Origin: Bacteroidetes bacterium UBA6063 | GTDB lineage: Bacteria > Bacteroidota > Bacteroidia > NS11-12g > UBA9320 | Direction of reading: 5' to 3' | NCBI GenBank assembly: GCA_002428905.1 | Contig: DIYD01000130.1 | Coordinates: 1-18,327 of the forward strand | DNA length: 18,327 nucleotides | Part shown: in pieces, positions 1 through 8,315 of the stretch | How the letters are laid out: every line of letters starts with the position of its first letter | Position numbering within the stretch: position 1 is the stretch's first letter | Program-made: the position numbers and the translations under genes | Notes under the pieces: model-generated | What the model saw: the letters and a program-made list of their open reading frames with translations, nothing else | Told to the model about the DNA's origin: nothing | The model's database searches: none

Positions 1-2
1 AG

Positions 3-110
3 GATCAACTAGAGGCCTTGAACGAGCATATCCAGACGTGTGAAGATCAAAGCGTGAGAGCCCGGTTGTTTGAATTGAAACGGGATATGGAGCACGTTGT
101 AACGTCCTGA
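3..110 (+). CDS. C-terminal fragment of an unidentified protein
   Basis: The window opens inside a gene. The third forward frame is open from the first base and ends at a TGA at 108-110, giving 35 C-terminal residues. They are charged and helix-prone (DQLEALNEHIQTCEDQ, then RARLFELKRDMEHVV), with one Cys. No domain can be recognised from so short a piece. It converges with the HxlR-family gene across about 40 bp. The call rests only on the long open frame up to the edge and its plausible composition. Confidence 0.5.
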   Translation, partial: DQLEALNEHIQTCEDQSVRARLFELKRDMEHVVTS

Positions 111-151
111 TATACCGATCAGATTGTTCCAGAAGTTAGTTTTGATTCATT

Positions 152-544
152 TCACGCAGTATTCTTAAGTGCTTTTGCATAATCCTCACCCCAATTGGAA
201 ATACCTGTAATTACAGGCTGTAAACTTTGCCCGATAGCGGTTAGTGAATACTCCACTTTTGGAGGCACGGTGGCATACGCAACACGTTTTACAATCTTTT
301 TGGACTCCAGGTGCTTTAACTCTTTCACCAGCATTCGCGTAGAAATGTCTGGAATTGCACGCTCTAATTCCTTGAAACGCAGCGTTCCCTTGTCCAACAA
401 GACATAAAGAATGGCAAACTTCCATTTGCCTTCCAACGTATTCATGGCCAGGTGAAAAGGGCAGTTTAAATATTCTTCTAATGTTTTTTCTCGCATAACT
501 ATTTGATTTTCAATAATACTTACAAAAGTGTTATTACTTCCCAT
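152..544 (-). CDS. HxlR-family winged-helix transcriptional regulator
   Basis: A 130-residue DNA-binding protein of the HxlR family (MarR-like winged helix). Family landmarks are in order: Cys28-Pro29, the GKWK motif at 39-42, RFKEL at 56-60, an IPDISTRML recognition-helix segment at 64-72, the wing with PPKVEYSLT at 94-102, and a conserved Trp near 118. Many family members use the N-terminal Cys to sense electrophiles or oxidants, so a redox-responsive repressor is plausible but not shown. The gene is divergent from the lipoprotein/SDR pair, with only 63 bp between starts. A palindrome in that gap suggests that it controls both directions. An internal ATG at 494-496 would give a 114-residue protein closer to the usual family length, so the true start is uncertain. 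Confidence 0.93.
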   Translation of the reverse strand: MGSNNTFVSIIENQIVMREKTLEEYLNCPFHLAMNTLEGKWKFAILYVLLDKGTLRFKELERAIPDISTRMLVKELKHLESKKIVKRVAYATVPPKVEYSLTAIGQSLQPVITGISNWGEDYAKALKNTA

Positions 545-553
545 TCATGTAAC

Positions 554-572
554 TACTTTCAATAGTAAAGTA
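554..572. promoter_or_regulatory. Palindromic candidate operator between divergent genes
   Basis: TACTTT at 554-559 and AAAGTA at 567-572 form a perfect 6-bp inverted repeat with a 7-nt spacer. It is the clearest dyad in the 63-bp gap between the HxlR-family gene and the lipoprotein gene. A near match to the Bacteroidota -7 box (TAAACTTG, 580-587) lies just downstream for the rightward genes, so a bound dimer would cover the upstream promoter region. The assignment to the HxlR protein is inference from position and symmetry. Confidence 0.5.
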
Positions 573-607
573 TTGGATTTAAACTTGCATCATCAATTTA
601 TCAGAAC

Positions 608-1111
608 ATGAACATTCAAATGATGCTAAACAAATACACCTCAATATTACTTTTAGCCCTTCTCGCAGGCGGTTGCAACACCTCGAAAGAAGATGGAGAA
701 CAGAAAGACACGTCACTATTGATGCAGAATAAGGCCGTGGTTAAGGAGTTTGTCAATGCGATGCGATTGTCGGATGTAGACCAACTAAAAACGATGATAA
801 CCGATGATTTTAGTTGGTGGATTATTGGTAAACCGAGCTATATAGCTACCGGAGGAGAACACGATAGAGCGTATTTTCTTGGGTTCTTTAAAGGCGATGA
901 ATTATTTCCGGATGGAATGGAATTTAAGGTGACTTCAATGGTAGCTGAGGGTAGTTCAGTAGCAGCAGAAGCCGAGATTAAGGCCAATACTGCAATGGGA
1001 TCGTATTATGAGAACTACTATCATTTCCTGTTCGTTGTTGAAGACGGGAAAATCAAACGCATGAAAGAATACATGGATACGTACCACGCAAAAGAGACCT
1101 TTGGACTATAA
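608..1111 (+). CDS. SnoaL/NTF2-like lipoprotein
   Basis: A 167-residue exported protein. The N-terminus is a lipoprotein signal: a short charged start, a hydrophobic stretch (ILLLALL) and LAGGC with the lipidated Cys at 23. The mature part fits the small NTF2-like/SnoaL cone fold: an N-terminal helix (NKAVVKEFVNAMRLSDVDQLKTMITDDFSWW), then beta strands and a typical ending (YHFLFVVEDGKIKRMKEYMDTYHAKETFG). The fold covers both enzymes and ligand-binding proteins, so a specific reaction cannot be named. It is separated by 11 bp from the dehydrogenase ATG and the two are probably co-transcribed. In-frame ATGs at 620 and 623 are alternative starts. The signal peptide works with any of them. Confidence 0.85.
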   Translation: MNIQMMLNKYTSILLLALLAGGCNTSKEDGEQKDTSLLMQNKAVVKEFVNAMRLSDVDQLKTMITDDFSWWIIGKPSYIATGGEHDRAYFLGFFKGDELFPDGMEFKVTSMVAEGSSVAAEAEIKANTAMGSYYENYYHFLFVVEDGKIKRMKEYMDTYHAKETFGL

Positions 1112-1122
1112 ATTTGGACCGT

Positions 1123-2010
1123 ATGACCTGGACAACAACAGAAATGAAAAGCCAAATCGGTAAAACCATCTTGATTACCGGTGCCAACACGGGGTTAGGC
1201 TATCAAACTGCCTTAGAACTGGCTAAAAAAGATGCTTTGGTCATCTTAGCTGGAAGAAACAAGGATAAAATCAATGCAGCAATCGAAGAGATCAAAGCAG
1301 TGCATCCCACAGCGAAGTTGGAAGCGGGAATTGTTGATTTGTCTGACCTGACATCCGTTGAACAATTCGCTAAAACTATTGTGGCAAACCACGATCGCCT
1401 GGACGTACTTATTAACAATGCAGGTGTGATGTTCCCACCGCCATCCAAAACAATGGATGGTTATGAGTTGCAATTTGGCGTAAACTTCATGGCTCATTTT
1501 TCGCTAACGGCCCATCTTTTCGATTTGCTTAAGGCAACACCCCAGAGTCGTGTTGTTACGCTAAGCAGTATAGCGCATCGAAACGGTAGAATTGACTTCG
1601 AAAACCTAAGACTTGAAAAACCATTCGATAAATTTAGGGAGTACGGACAGAGTAAGGTGGCGGATTTGATATTCACACTGGAAATGCAGCGCAGATTTGA
1701 ACGATACGGCGTGAACTCAGTGTCTGTCGGAGCTCACCCGGGTATCAGTAAAACGGAATTGTTACGTACCGACAAACCCGAGATGATTGAGCAATTCCCG
1801 CATATGACAGCGAATCAAGGGGCGTATTCTACCCTGTTTGCAGCTACCGAAGATCTCGAAGGTGGAGCGTATATAGGTCCAGACGGGAAGGGTGAAATGA
1901 CGGGTTATCCAGCACCGGCATTTGTAGACAGCTATGCTCAGGACGAAGAAGTCGGGATGAAACTTTGGGAATATGCCAACGACCAAATGAACCTCAACTT
2001 TCTGCCGTAA
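1123..2010 (+). CDS. Short-chain dehydrogenase/reductase (retinol-dehydrogenase-like)
   Basis: An NAD(P)-dependent oxidoreductase of the classical SDR family with a Rossmann fold. With the ATG at 1123 as residue 1, the cofactor motif TGANTGLG is at about 19-26, NNAG at 98-101, the catalytic Ser in TLSSIAH near 148, and the YxxxK pair (YGQSK) at 174-178. An Arg in the LAGRNKDK segment after the second strand suggests preference for NADP(H). The sequence pattern matches the retinol dehydrogenase/protochlorophyllide-reductase-like group, but the substrate is unknown. The frame extends to a TTG at 1114; I prefer the ATG because it leaves the usual short lead (MTWTTTEMKSQIGKT) before the first strand. 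It follows the lipoprotein gene closely and is probably under the divergent HxlR-family regulator. Confidence 0.93.
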   Translation: MTWTTTEMKSQIGKTILITGANTGLGYQTALELAKKDALVILAGRNKDKINAAIEEIKAVHPTAKLEAGIVDLSDLTSVEQFAKTIVANHDRLDVLINNAGVMFPPPSKTMDGYELQFGVNFMAHFSLTAHLFDLLKATPQSRVVTLSSIAHRNGRIDFENLRLEKPFDKFREYGQSKVADLIFTLEMQRRFERYGVNSVSVGAHPGISKTELLRTDKPEMIEQFPHMTANQGAYSTLFAATEDLEGGAYIGPDGKGEMTGYPAPAFVDSYAQDEEVGMKLWEYANDQMNLNFLP

Positions 2011-2024
2011 AACTACGCGCTGTA

Positions 2025-2051
2025 ACTACGGCCTTCGGGTGAAATCGTAGT
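2025..2051 (+). other. Inverted repeat after the dehydrogenase gene
   Basis: ACTACG at 2025-2030 pairs with CGTAGT at 2046-2051, and the enclosed GCC-TTCG-GGT can extend the hairpin with a TTCG tetraloop. It lies 15 bp past the dehydrogenase stop. No T-run follows, so it is at best a factor-dependent terminator or an mRNA end-stabilising hairpin. Nothing else is visible in the gap to 2152. Confidence 0.3.
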
Positions 2052-2152
2052 GCTAAAGAATTGCCAAAAGCATTCTTGTCCATCGAAAAAAGAGGCTCGA
2101 AATTGCCAAACCTACGGGTTTTACCTGTATCTTCTCGAGATTGAAAGTGCCT

Positions 2153-3226
2153 ATGAAGAAATCCATCGGAATTATAGCATGTCTGTTTTGCCTGGTTGCA
2201 CTGCGCGCCTGTAAGGACAACGAAGTCGTAAACGAAGACGATCAAAACAAAGATGAAGAACTCAGTCAATTGGAGTTTTCTCACAAGGAAATCATGAAAT
2301 GGGATGGAACCATGGTCTTTACGGACAAGGATAATCCATTTAAACAACCCATTTCGGCGAATGCCCAGGTGCACAAGAATTCAGCGGAGATGATTGCGCT
2401 GATCAAGAGCAAGTGTGGTACCGATTTGTCAAATACGTTTATTTCAACCGGTAGCTATGCTACGCCAATATATATGGCCAATGAAAACACCAGTTTATCG
2501 GATATTCGGTTGACCTTATATCATCCTCCGAAAAAGACAAAACTGCTTAATGTGCCTATACCCGAAGGTGCGAGAGCCGCATCGGGAAGCGATAAACACA
2601 TTGCTGTAGTGGATGTGGTGAAAAATTGCCTGCATGAGTTTTGGCTATTCTCTTCCAATTCGGCGGGTAGTGGTAACGCCATTAGTTTGACTACCGATGG
2701 CATTTACAAAGATGGTAGATCAACGGTAGCCGCAGGTTGGAGTCAGCTTCAGGGCACCATTTGGCCTAAAGAATTGAGAGACGGTGAGATCAAACACGCC
2801 TTGTCGTTTTCAACACCCGTTACCAATAAAAATGGATATGTGTGGCCTGCAACCAAGAACGACGGAACGTTAACAAACAATCCGTTTGCCATTCCGGAAG
2901 GAACGTTAATTCGTATTAAACCGGAGATAGACGTCGATACGATTTCGGGACTGGGTGAGATCGAAAAAATCGTGTACAAAGCCATCCAGAAATATGGTAT
3001 GTACTGTGGAGATACGAATGGGGCAGGAATGGCCATTCGTGGTATCGGTACAGCTTCCTTGCCCGAGGGAGCTTATCCCAAATCATTTGAAGTTCGACCG
3101 GCTTCGGGTAATTACTATCTCAAGAATTTTCCGTTTCAGCATTTGGAAGTGATTTATACGGGAGAGATTACAAAGACAGAATTCCGTGATTATATCAATC
3201 ATGGTTGTGCTGAGTGGGAGCAGTAA
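2153..3226 (+). CDS. Secreted lipoprotein of unknown function
   Basis: A 357-residue protein with a clear export signal: MKKS, a hydrophobic stretch (IGIIACLFCLVAL) and a probable lipidated Cys20 (ALRAC), then an acidic linker rich in Asp and Glu. The mature protein has no domain I can name. It has a distinctive central and C-terminal block: WPKELRDGEIKHALSFS, VWPATKNDG, AIPEGTLIRIKP and YGMYCGDTNGAGMAI. I recall similar blocks in uncharacterised secreted proteins, especially in Actinobacteria, but know of no established activity. The frame reaches back to a TTG at 2141; the ATG at 2153 gives a textbook signal peptide. It stands alone, about 140 bp from each neighbour. Confidence 0.8.
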   Translation: MKKSIGIIACLFCLVALRACKDNEVVNEDDQNKDEELSQLEFSHKEIMKWDGTMVFTDKDNPFKQPISANAQVHKNSAEMIALIKSKCGTDLSNTFISTGSYATPIYMANENTSLSDIRLTLYHPPKKTKLLNVPIPEGARAASGSDKHIAVVDVVKNCLHEFWLFSSNSAGSGNAISLTTDGIYKDGRSTVAAGWSQLQGTIWPKELRDGEIKHALSFSTPVTNKNGYVWPATKNDGTLTNNPFAIPEGTLIRIKPEIDVDTISGLGEIEKIVYKAIQKYGMYCGDTNGAGMAIRGIGTASLPEGAYPKSFEVRPASGNYYLKNFPFQHLEVIYTGEITKTEFRDYINHGCAEWEQ

Positions 3227-3374
3227 AACTGTTAAGGCTGAGTTTCGAATCCTGGGTCTTCTGACACGAAGGATTTTCTAAGAAGTTTGTAAGTCGGAAT
3301 AAAAACGATTCCTTTGATATTCAGAAGACGTGGAGATTAACACATGTCTGTTGCTGATACAAGTTGGCTAAACA

Positions 3375-4901
3375 ATGAAATTGAACTTTACGCGTGCAGA
3401 ATGGTGGGAGACCCCTGCCAATGTCTTACGGGCATTAATTTGGATGGTCTTAGGTCTGGTTTTTTGTCAGATGGTTCAAAATACACAACAGCCCTTTCTC
3501 GGCTATGATGAGGCTGTTCAATTTTGGGTATCGAAAGGCCTGGAGCCGAATGAGGAACCTTTGAGTCCGGAAGGTAGTTTGAGTGCTGTATTGGACCACA
3601 ACAAAAAGCATAACCTGGACCCTGGAGGCTATGGTATTCAGATGTATTTCTGGTCGAAATTATCCAATCATCATGCGTGGTTACGATTGCTTTCATTTGG
3701 GTGGTTCGTTGGGTTAGCCATAGGTATCTGGTATTTCTTTTCCAGGGTGTTTCGGCGTAAACTGGTCGGACTTCTGCTGTCTTTACTTCCACTGCTTTCG
3801 GTTTGGTTGATCAAAATGAGTGTGGAGATTCGAGCCTACAGCATGGAAGCTTTTGCCGCCTTTTTTGTGGTCACCTCAATCATCTATTTGTTGCATTCGA
3901 AACCCGGACATTTGTACCACTTGCTTACCGGATTGTGTACGGCATTCTTAATCACGGGCAGATACCCTTCGTTTGTACTTGCCGTACTTGCCATTTTCTA
4001 CCTGGGCATTCGATTAGCGGCGAATCGAGAATCTCTGCGTAAGTCACTCGTATCCTGGGCAGCGTATGCACTCCCGATTATCGTCGTTCTGGTTATCCTG
4101 GTGTTTCAGGTTATGATGCATCAAAACCCGTCATTGGCATCGGTGAGTTATGTATATTATTTGAATGATCCGGTTCAATTAAAAGACCCTAAATATCTAT
4201 TGTTTGGCGTGTTGTTGATCCTGACCTTGGTGTATCGCATCCGAAATAAGCAGTCATCAAAGCATAAGGGACTATACGTTTGTCTGGATTTCGTTTTACT
4301 CACCAATGCAGCATTCATCGTTTTGTCGTTTTTAGGAATTTATCCCTGGCTTCCTTTTACTCAGAAAGGATTGAGTCTGATCATTCCGATGCTTCTGGTT
4401 ATTGGGTATTTTGTTGGTGGAGTGCTGAACCATGTGTTGAGCCAGTCCGGTACAACGGGATATGCAGGAATAGGGGCAGTGGTATTGATAGTGTTGAGTA
4501 GTCATTACAGTAAATTGGATGTGCGCATCGAAGAATCCTTGGTGCACAGTTTAGCCGATTTTTGTCCGGAAGAAGACAAAAGTATTTATGTTTTCGGATG
4601 GGAGTCGCCAGGTGTCCGATACCTTTACGAGTATGGGGCGTTGAAGGGTCGTTGTGCCGCTTATCCGGCACAATTTTATTTGGCTTCATTACAAGGGAAT
4701 AGTGCGGGTGAACGCGGTCATGCGTTTACGCCAATGTCCCAGCAACAGAGTCTTCAGGAGGTTCAAGAAGATGTACACTATAATACGGCGGATTATCTCG
4801 TTATTCCACAATCGCTGGTATTCGTGTATAAAGATTTGCCTTCGTTGGATCGGATTGGAAGAATAAAACAGAAGGCGAAACCGGAGGTTGGGGAGGATTG
4901 A
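3375..4901 (+). CDS. GT-C fold membrane glycosyltransferase (GT39/ArnT-like)
   Basis: A 508-residue integral membrane protein with roughly ten or more hydrophobic segments, starting near residue 18. The first periplasmic loop carries the acidic pair of GT-C enzymes (YDEAVQFW, D45-E46), followed by LDPGGYGIQMYFWS and HHAWLRLLSFG. This is the layout of protein O-mannosyltransferase/ArnT-like enzymes that use polyprenyl-phosphate sugars. A second conserved-looking segment is EIRAYSMEAFAAFF after the third membrane span. The C-terminal 110 residues are soluble and probably periplasmic. Donor and acceptor cannot be deduced. It is a single gene with no partner in the window and is the last gene before the AT-rich segment. 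Confidence 0.82.
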   Translation: MKLNFTRAEWWETPANVLRALIWMVLGLVFCQMVQNTQQPFLGYDEAVQFWVSKGLEPNEEPLSPEGSLSAVLDHNKKHNLDPGGYGIQMYFWSKLSNHHAWLRLLSFGWFVGLAIGIWYFFSRVFRRKLVGLLLSLLPLLSVWLIKMSVEIRAYSMEAFAAFFVVTSIIYLLHSKPGHLYHLLTGLCTAFLITGRYPSFVLAVLAIFYLGIRLAANRESLRKSLVSWAAYALPIIVVLVILVFQVMMHQNPSLASVSYVYYLNDPVQLKDPKYLLFGVLLILTLVYRIRNKQSSKHKGLYVCLDFVLLTNAAFIVLSFLGIYPWLPFTQKGLSLIIPMLLVIGYFVGGVLNHVLSQSGTTGYAGIGAVVLIVLSSHYSKLDVRIEESLVHSLADFCPEEDKSIYVFGWESPGVRYLYEYGALKGRCAAYPAQFYLASLQGNSAGERGHAFTPMSQQQSLQEVQEDVHYNTADYLVIPQSLVFVYKDLPSLDRIGRIKQKAKPEVGED

Positions 4902-5393
4902 GCGTTTTAAGGGCAGAATTACACGATTCTTGGAATTCATAAGTTTTATGTTGATGTCCAGCTGAGTGTGACTCGATTTTGTAATGTATTGATTATTAGA
5001 TTCTTAGTTTCGATTGCAGGTGATTTTGTCCCCAATACCATGTTTCTTTAAATGTTTGAAAATCACTTGTTTGTGGCTAGAGTTTAAGTACTGATGGGAC
5101 CAGAACCTTTTTGACTTCCTCGTCACATATCACTCATTCAAACTGAGTAGTCAAGCTCACCACCAACTTAACTAGTCAAGTTTAGCTATTGAATTGAGCA
5201 CTACGTTTTACGACATTTGGTCGCGATATACTCGAAGCCTTATTGGACCAATAAGAAGATAAGGATTCATAAAGAACTTGGATGTAACAAAAATGACTTG
5301 ATCTAAGCGGCATATCCTGAAAATCTTGGTACACAGGCGTTATCTGTCACGGGAACTAGAGATTCAGTAATTGACAAAACCTAAGCACATAAT
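4902..5393. other. Long intergenic region upstream of the TIR-STAND gene
   Basis: 492 bp with no convincing gene. It contains a 17-bp palindrome at 5239-5255, an 8-bp direct repeat TAGTCAAG at 5148-5155 and 5173-5180 (25-bp period), and a gapped resemblance to the tRNA-Lys 3' end at about 4952-4976. Base composition becomes AT-rich toward the right. This is where chromosome-like sequence gives way to island-like sequence. Confidence 0.5.
5239..5255. promoter_or_regulatory. 17-bp perfect palindrome upstream of the TIR-STAND gene
   Basis: CTTATTGG and CCAATAAG flank a single central A at 5247, a perfect 8+1+8 palindrome 138 bp before the start of the TIR-STAND gene. The lack of a loop argues against an RNA hairpin and fits a dimeric protein-binding site. 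No regulator gene lies next to it, so the binder would be encoded elsewhere. Function is inferred only. Confidence 0.4.
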
Positions 5394-7952
5394 ATGAAGA
5401 AAGTTTTCATTTCATACGCACATAAAGACGAAGAATATAAAAATCAATTTGAAACACATCTTAGTGGACTTAAAAGACAGAAATTGATTAATGTGTGGAC
5501 GGACAGGCAAGTACTAATAGGCGACAAGTGGGATGATAAAATAAAACAGAAGTTATTTACTTCAGATATCGTTATTTTTCTGATTAGTTCAGATTTTCTG
5601 TCTTCGGAATACATTAATGAAGTGGAAATTAAGGAAACCATTGAGAGGCATAAAAGAAATGAGGTTTTTGTAGCACCAGTGTTTCTGAGACCTTGTGATT
5701 TTGAATCAAGTATCTTGGCAAAATTTCAAGGAGTTCCGAGAGATGCTAAGTTCATTTCGACATGGAATGACAAAGATTTAGCATTTTTAACGGTAATTAA
5801 GGAGTTAAAGAAGATAATAACCGACTTTGTACCAATAGATAAACCAACAGTAGTTTCAAGCGTTTCAATTGAAAATAATTTAGTCGAATGTGATACGCCA
5901 CCAGATGTCGATAAATGGGTAGGTAGAGAGGATGAGTTAGAGCTTTTAGACAGCATACACTTTAAAGTAATATTTGTCACAGGGATTGGAGGACAAGGCA
6001 AATCTAGCCTTGCATCACGTTATGTTTATATGCAAGCTGGATCAGGCCTATATGAGAGTTGGGACTGGCGTGATTTTAAGGAAGAAGAAAACAGATTAAA
6101 AACTAAGTTAATCGAAGTTGTTCAAAGATATTCTAACTCTGATTTAAGTCTTTTAGATTTAAAAGATGCCACATTTGACGAATTAATCGAGCTTTTCTTT
6201 GTGACAATAGGTGATCGGAAAATACTTTTCGTTTTTGACAATATCGATTCTTATATCGATTATGAAACTTTCAACCCTGTTGATGGTTTTAGACAGCTAA
6301 TTCAAACTGCACTTAATAGAAAACATAACTGTAGATTTATTTTCACATGTCGCCCATTCATAAAAAAGGCCGATGTTGGTTTTTATCAAATTGAGTTACC
6401 TGGTTTGAAATATGAAAGCACAAAATCGTTGTTGGATAAATACACAATTGGAGTTAAATCCAATGAAAAAGAAGAACTATATAAGCGTTTACATGAAATT
6501 ACAAATGGCCACCCTCTTTGGTTAAACTTATTGGGAGCCCAAGCTATAAGTAGTTTAGACAAACTAGATGAATTTATTAAGAACATTTCTGAACATACTG
6601 ATTTTGATGAGGACCATATAACTACAATATTATCTGATGAGATTATTGGGGCACTTTGGAAATCATTGAATTATAAAGAGCAAAAACTATTAAGATGTTT
6701 GTCAGAGTTATTAAGGTCTGAAGAAATCAGTGATGTTGCAAGAATTGTAGAAAATGAACTTAAGTATAACCAGTTTAATAAAGCACTAAAGCGCTTAAAA
6801 CTTCTGAATTTAGTTGTTACAAAAACTAAAAAGACAAAGAAAGAAGAAATAGAACTTCATCCGTTAGTCAGAAACTACATAAAGGGGAAGTATCCACCAA
6901 ATGAAAGAAGCAAATACATTTCGATTATTATCGATTATTATAATCGCGTTACTTATATCTTGAAGAAAAAACTAAGTGGTAATGAATCTTTAAGTTTTTA
7001 CGAAAATTGGACAAATAAAGTTGAACTGGCAATAAATAAGAGCGACTTCCCATTAGCTCTTTCAGCTCTCCAAGAGATTACAGAATCTATTTTTATTGCA
7101 GGTTATTTTGAAGAGTATTATAGGGTTGCCACGTTGCTTTTTAATAAGATTGATTTTTCTAAGGCTTATTCAAATGAAACACCACATTTAGTATCTCAGA
7201 TTATTAGCTATGTGGAGCTTTCTTCAGAAATAAATCAAAAAGAATCAGCAAGAAAGGTGCTTGAAGGTTTTCATTCAATAATTAATAATAAAAGTAAAGA
7301 CTACATTATATACTGCAAACTAGAATGTACATTTTATTGGAATAGTCTAGATAATAAGGAGGCTGTTAAATGGGGAGAGAAGGCACTACAGTTAGTGAAA
7401 ACAAGTAAAGCTGATATTGACTATGATTTGGAGCACAGATTAAATTTGGCAAAACGGGATACCAGAGAAGAAGAGTATGTTAGACAAGCATTAGAGTTTT
7501 TCCTTAAGGGTAAGGATGTTAAGAATATTGTCAAACTGGGAATTGATGAGAATTTATCGGCTCAATACTTCGGTAATTTAGGAAGGTGTTATTTCTTTCT
7601 ACGGGAATATGACATAGCCATGGCTTTATATTCAAGAGCTTTTAATCTAACGTATCAGGAAGAAATAGCAAGTAAATATATGAATCGAGGTTATGTTTCT
7701 TATTGGATAGGACAATTACTCGAGAAGAAGGGTGAAAATCAAATGTCTTACTTCTTTTATTCCAACTGTATGTTTTATTGGAAAAAGCATTCGCCGCATA
7801 GGGCACAACGTGTTGAAGATGAAATAAGAGTTCTAAAAAGGGAAATACCTGATATTGATGATTTAATTAAATTAGATAATGAAACTATAGAAAAACAGTG
7901 TAAGAAATACAATCATAAACAACTCCAGCTAACTATAGGGCACAAGGCATAG
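5394..7952 (+). CDS. TIR-STAND NTPase-TPR protein, NLR-like antiphage sensor
   Basis: An 852-residue three-part protein. Residues 1-140 are a TIR domain: KKVFISYAHKDEEY, then WTDRQVLIGDKWD, SDIVIFLISSDFLSSEY, and a likely catalytic Glu78 in the helix that follows (family alignment suggests Glu78; Glu76 is next to it). About 175-380 is a STAND/NB-ARC NTPase: Walker A GIGGQGKS 197-204, Walker B ILFVFDNID near 277-285, sensor-like RFIFTCR 314-320, and GHPLWL 372-377 in place of GLPL. About 410-500 looks like a winged helix, and 500-850 is helical repeats with a clear TPR-like unit near 723-755. Family knowledge: such proteins sense a phage component through the repeats, oligomerise, and the TIR domain destroys NAD+, causing abortive infection. 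It stands alone, is clearly AT-rich and borders a tRNA integration site. The trigger is unknown. Confidence 0.92.
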   Translation: MKKVFISYAHKDEEYKNQFETHLSGLKRQKLINVWTDRQVLIGDKWDDKIKQKLFTSDIVIFLISSDFLSSEYINEVEIKETIERHKRNEVFVAPVFLRPCDFESSILAKFQGVPRDAKFISTWNDKDLAFLTVIKELKKIITDFVPIDKPTVVSSVSIENNLVECDTPPDVDKWVGREDELELLDSIHFKVIFVTGIGGQGKSSLASRYVYMQAGSGLYESWDWRDFKEEENRLKTKLIEVVQRYSNSDLSLLDLKDATFDELIELFFVTIGDRKILFVFDNIDSYIDYETFNPVDGFRQLIQTALNRKHNCRFIFTCRPFIKKADVGFYQIELPGLKYESTKSLLDKYTIGVKSNEKEELYKRLHEITNGHPLWLNLLGAQAISSLDKLDEFIKNISEHTDFDEDHITTILSDEIIGALWKSLNYKEQKLLRCLSELLRSEEISDVARIVENELKYNQFNKALKRLKLLNLVVTKTKKTKKEEIELHPLVRNYIKGKYPPNERSKYISIIIDYYNRVTYILKKKLSGNESLSFYENWTNKVELAINKSDFPLALSALQEITESIFIAGYFEEYYRVATLLFNKIDFSKAYSNETPHLVSQIISYVELSSEINQKESARKVLEGFHSIINNKSKDYIIYCKLECTFYWNSLDNKEAVKWGEKALQLVKTSKADIDYDLEHRLNLAKRDTREEEYVRQALEFFLKGKDVKNIVKLGIDENLSAQYFGNLGRCYFFLREYDIAMALYSRAFNLTYQEEIASKYMNRGYVSYWIGQLLEKKGENQMSYFFYSNCMFYWKKHSPHRAQRVEDEIRVLKREIPDIDDLIKLDNETIEKQCKKYNHKQLQLTIGHKA

Positions 7953-8222
7953 GCTTGCCGCAGGTTCAACACGACCTCAACTCTTACAAAACAGGACAAA
8001 CAATACCTGTAAAATGTCTCAGCGGAGGTATAATTAATGAGACTTATACTCTAAGTTTATGACAAGAACCATAATTCTTTACCACATTTCTAGGATCATT
8101 TTTGTCCCAAGTTTGTCACAAAAACTTACATTTATATACGTTTCTATACAGTTATTAAGTGTCTGATACGCAAAGAAAGAAACCCTTGAATGCTGTGTTT
8201 TCGGGGCTTTTGTAATTCTTGC

Positions 8223-8239
8223 TTCAGTGATCCAGCTGG
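8223..8239 (-). repeat. tRNA 3'-end-like direct repeat, copy 1
   Basis: TTCAGTGATCCAGCTGG occurs identically at 8349-8365. On the minus strand its GATCCAG part equals the acceptor 3' strand of the tRNA-Lys fragment at 11868-11917. After the CAGCTGG block this copy diverges from the tRNA, so only about a dozen bases match. It may be an old attachment-site remnant or one end of a dispersed repeat. Confidence 0.45.
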
Positions 8240-8289
8240 ACTTCCCTCGTCTTCGTTGCACTGCGCTCGGGACAGGCTTCTCGCCCAGC

Positions 8290-8315
8290 TTTTGTTCGCA
8301 ATTCTGCGAACAAAA
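8290..8315. other. Strong hairpin, 11-bp stem with ATTC loop
   Basis: TTTTGTTCGCA at 8290-8300 pairs perfectly with TGCGAACAAAA at 8305-8315 around a 4-nt ATTC loop. It directly abuts the terminator-like hairpin to its right and shares the A-run with it. No T-run follows in either direction, so by itself it is not a canonical terminator. Confidence 0.5.

Noticed and set aside
1114..1122. TTG at 1114 as the dehydrogenase start
   Set aside because: The ATG three codons later gives the normal SDR N-terminus, and TTG starts are rare in this phylum. The same reasoning moved the lipoprotein start from 2141 to 2153.
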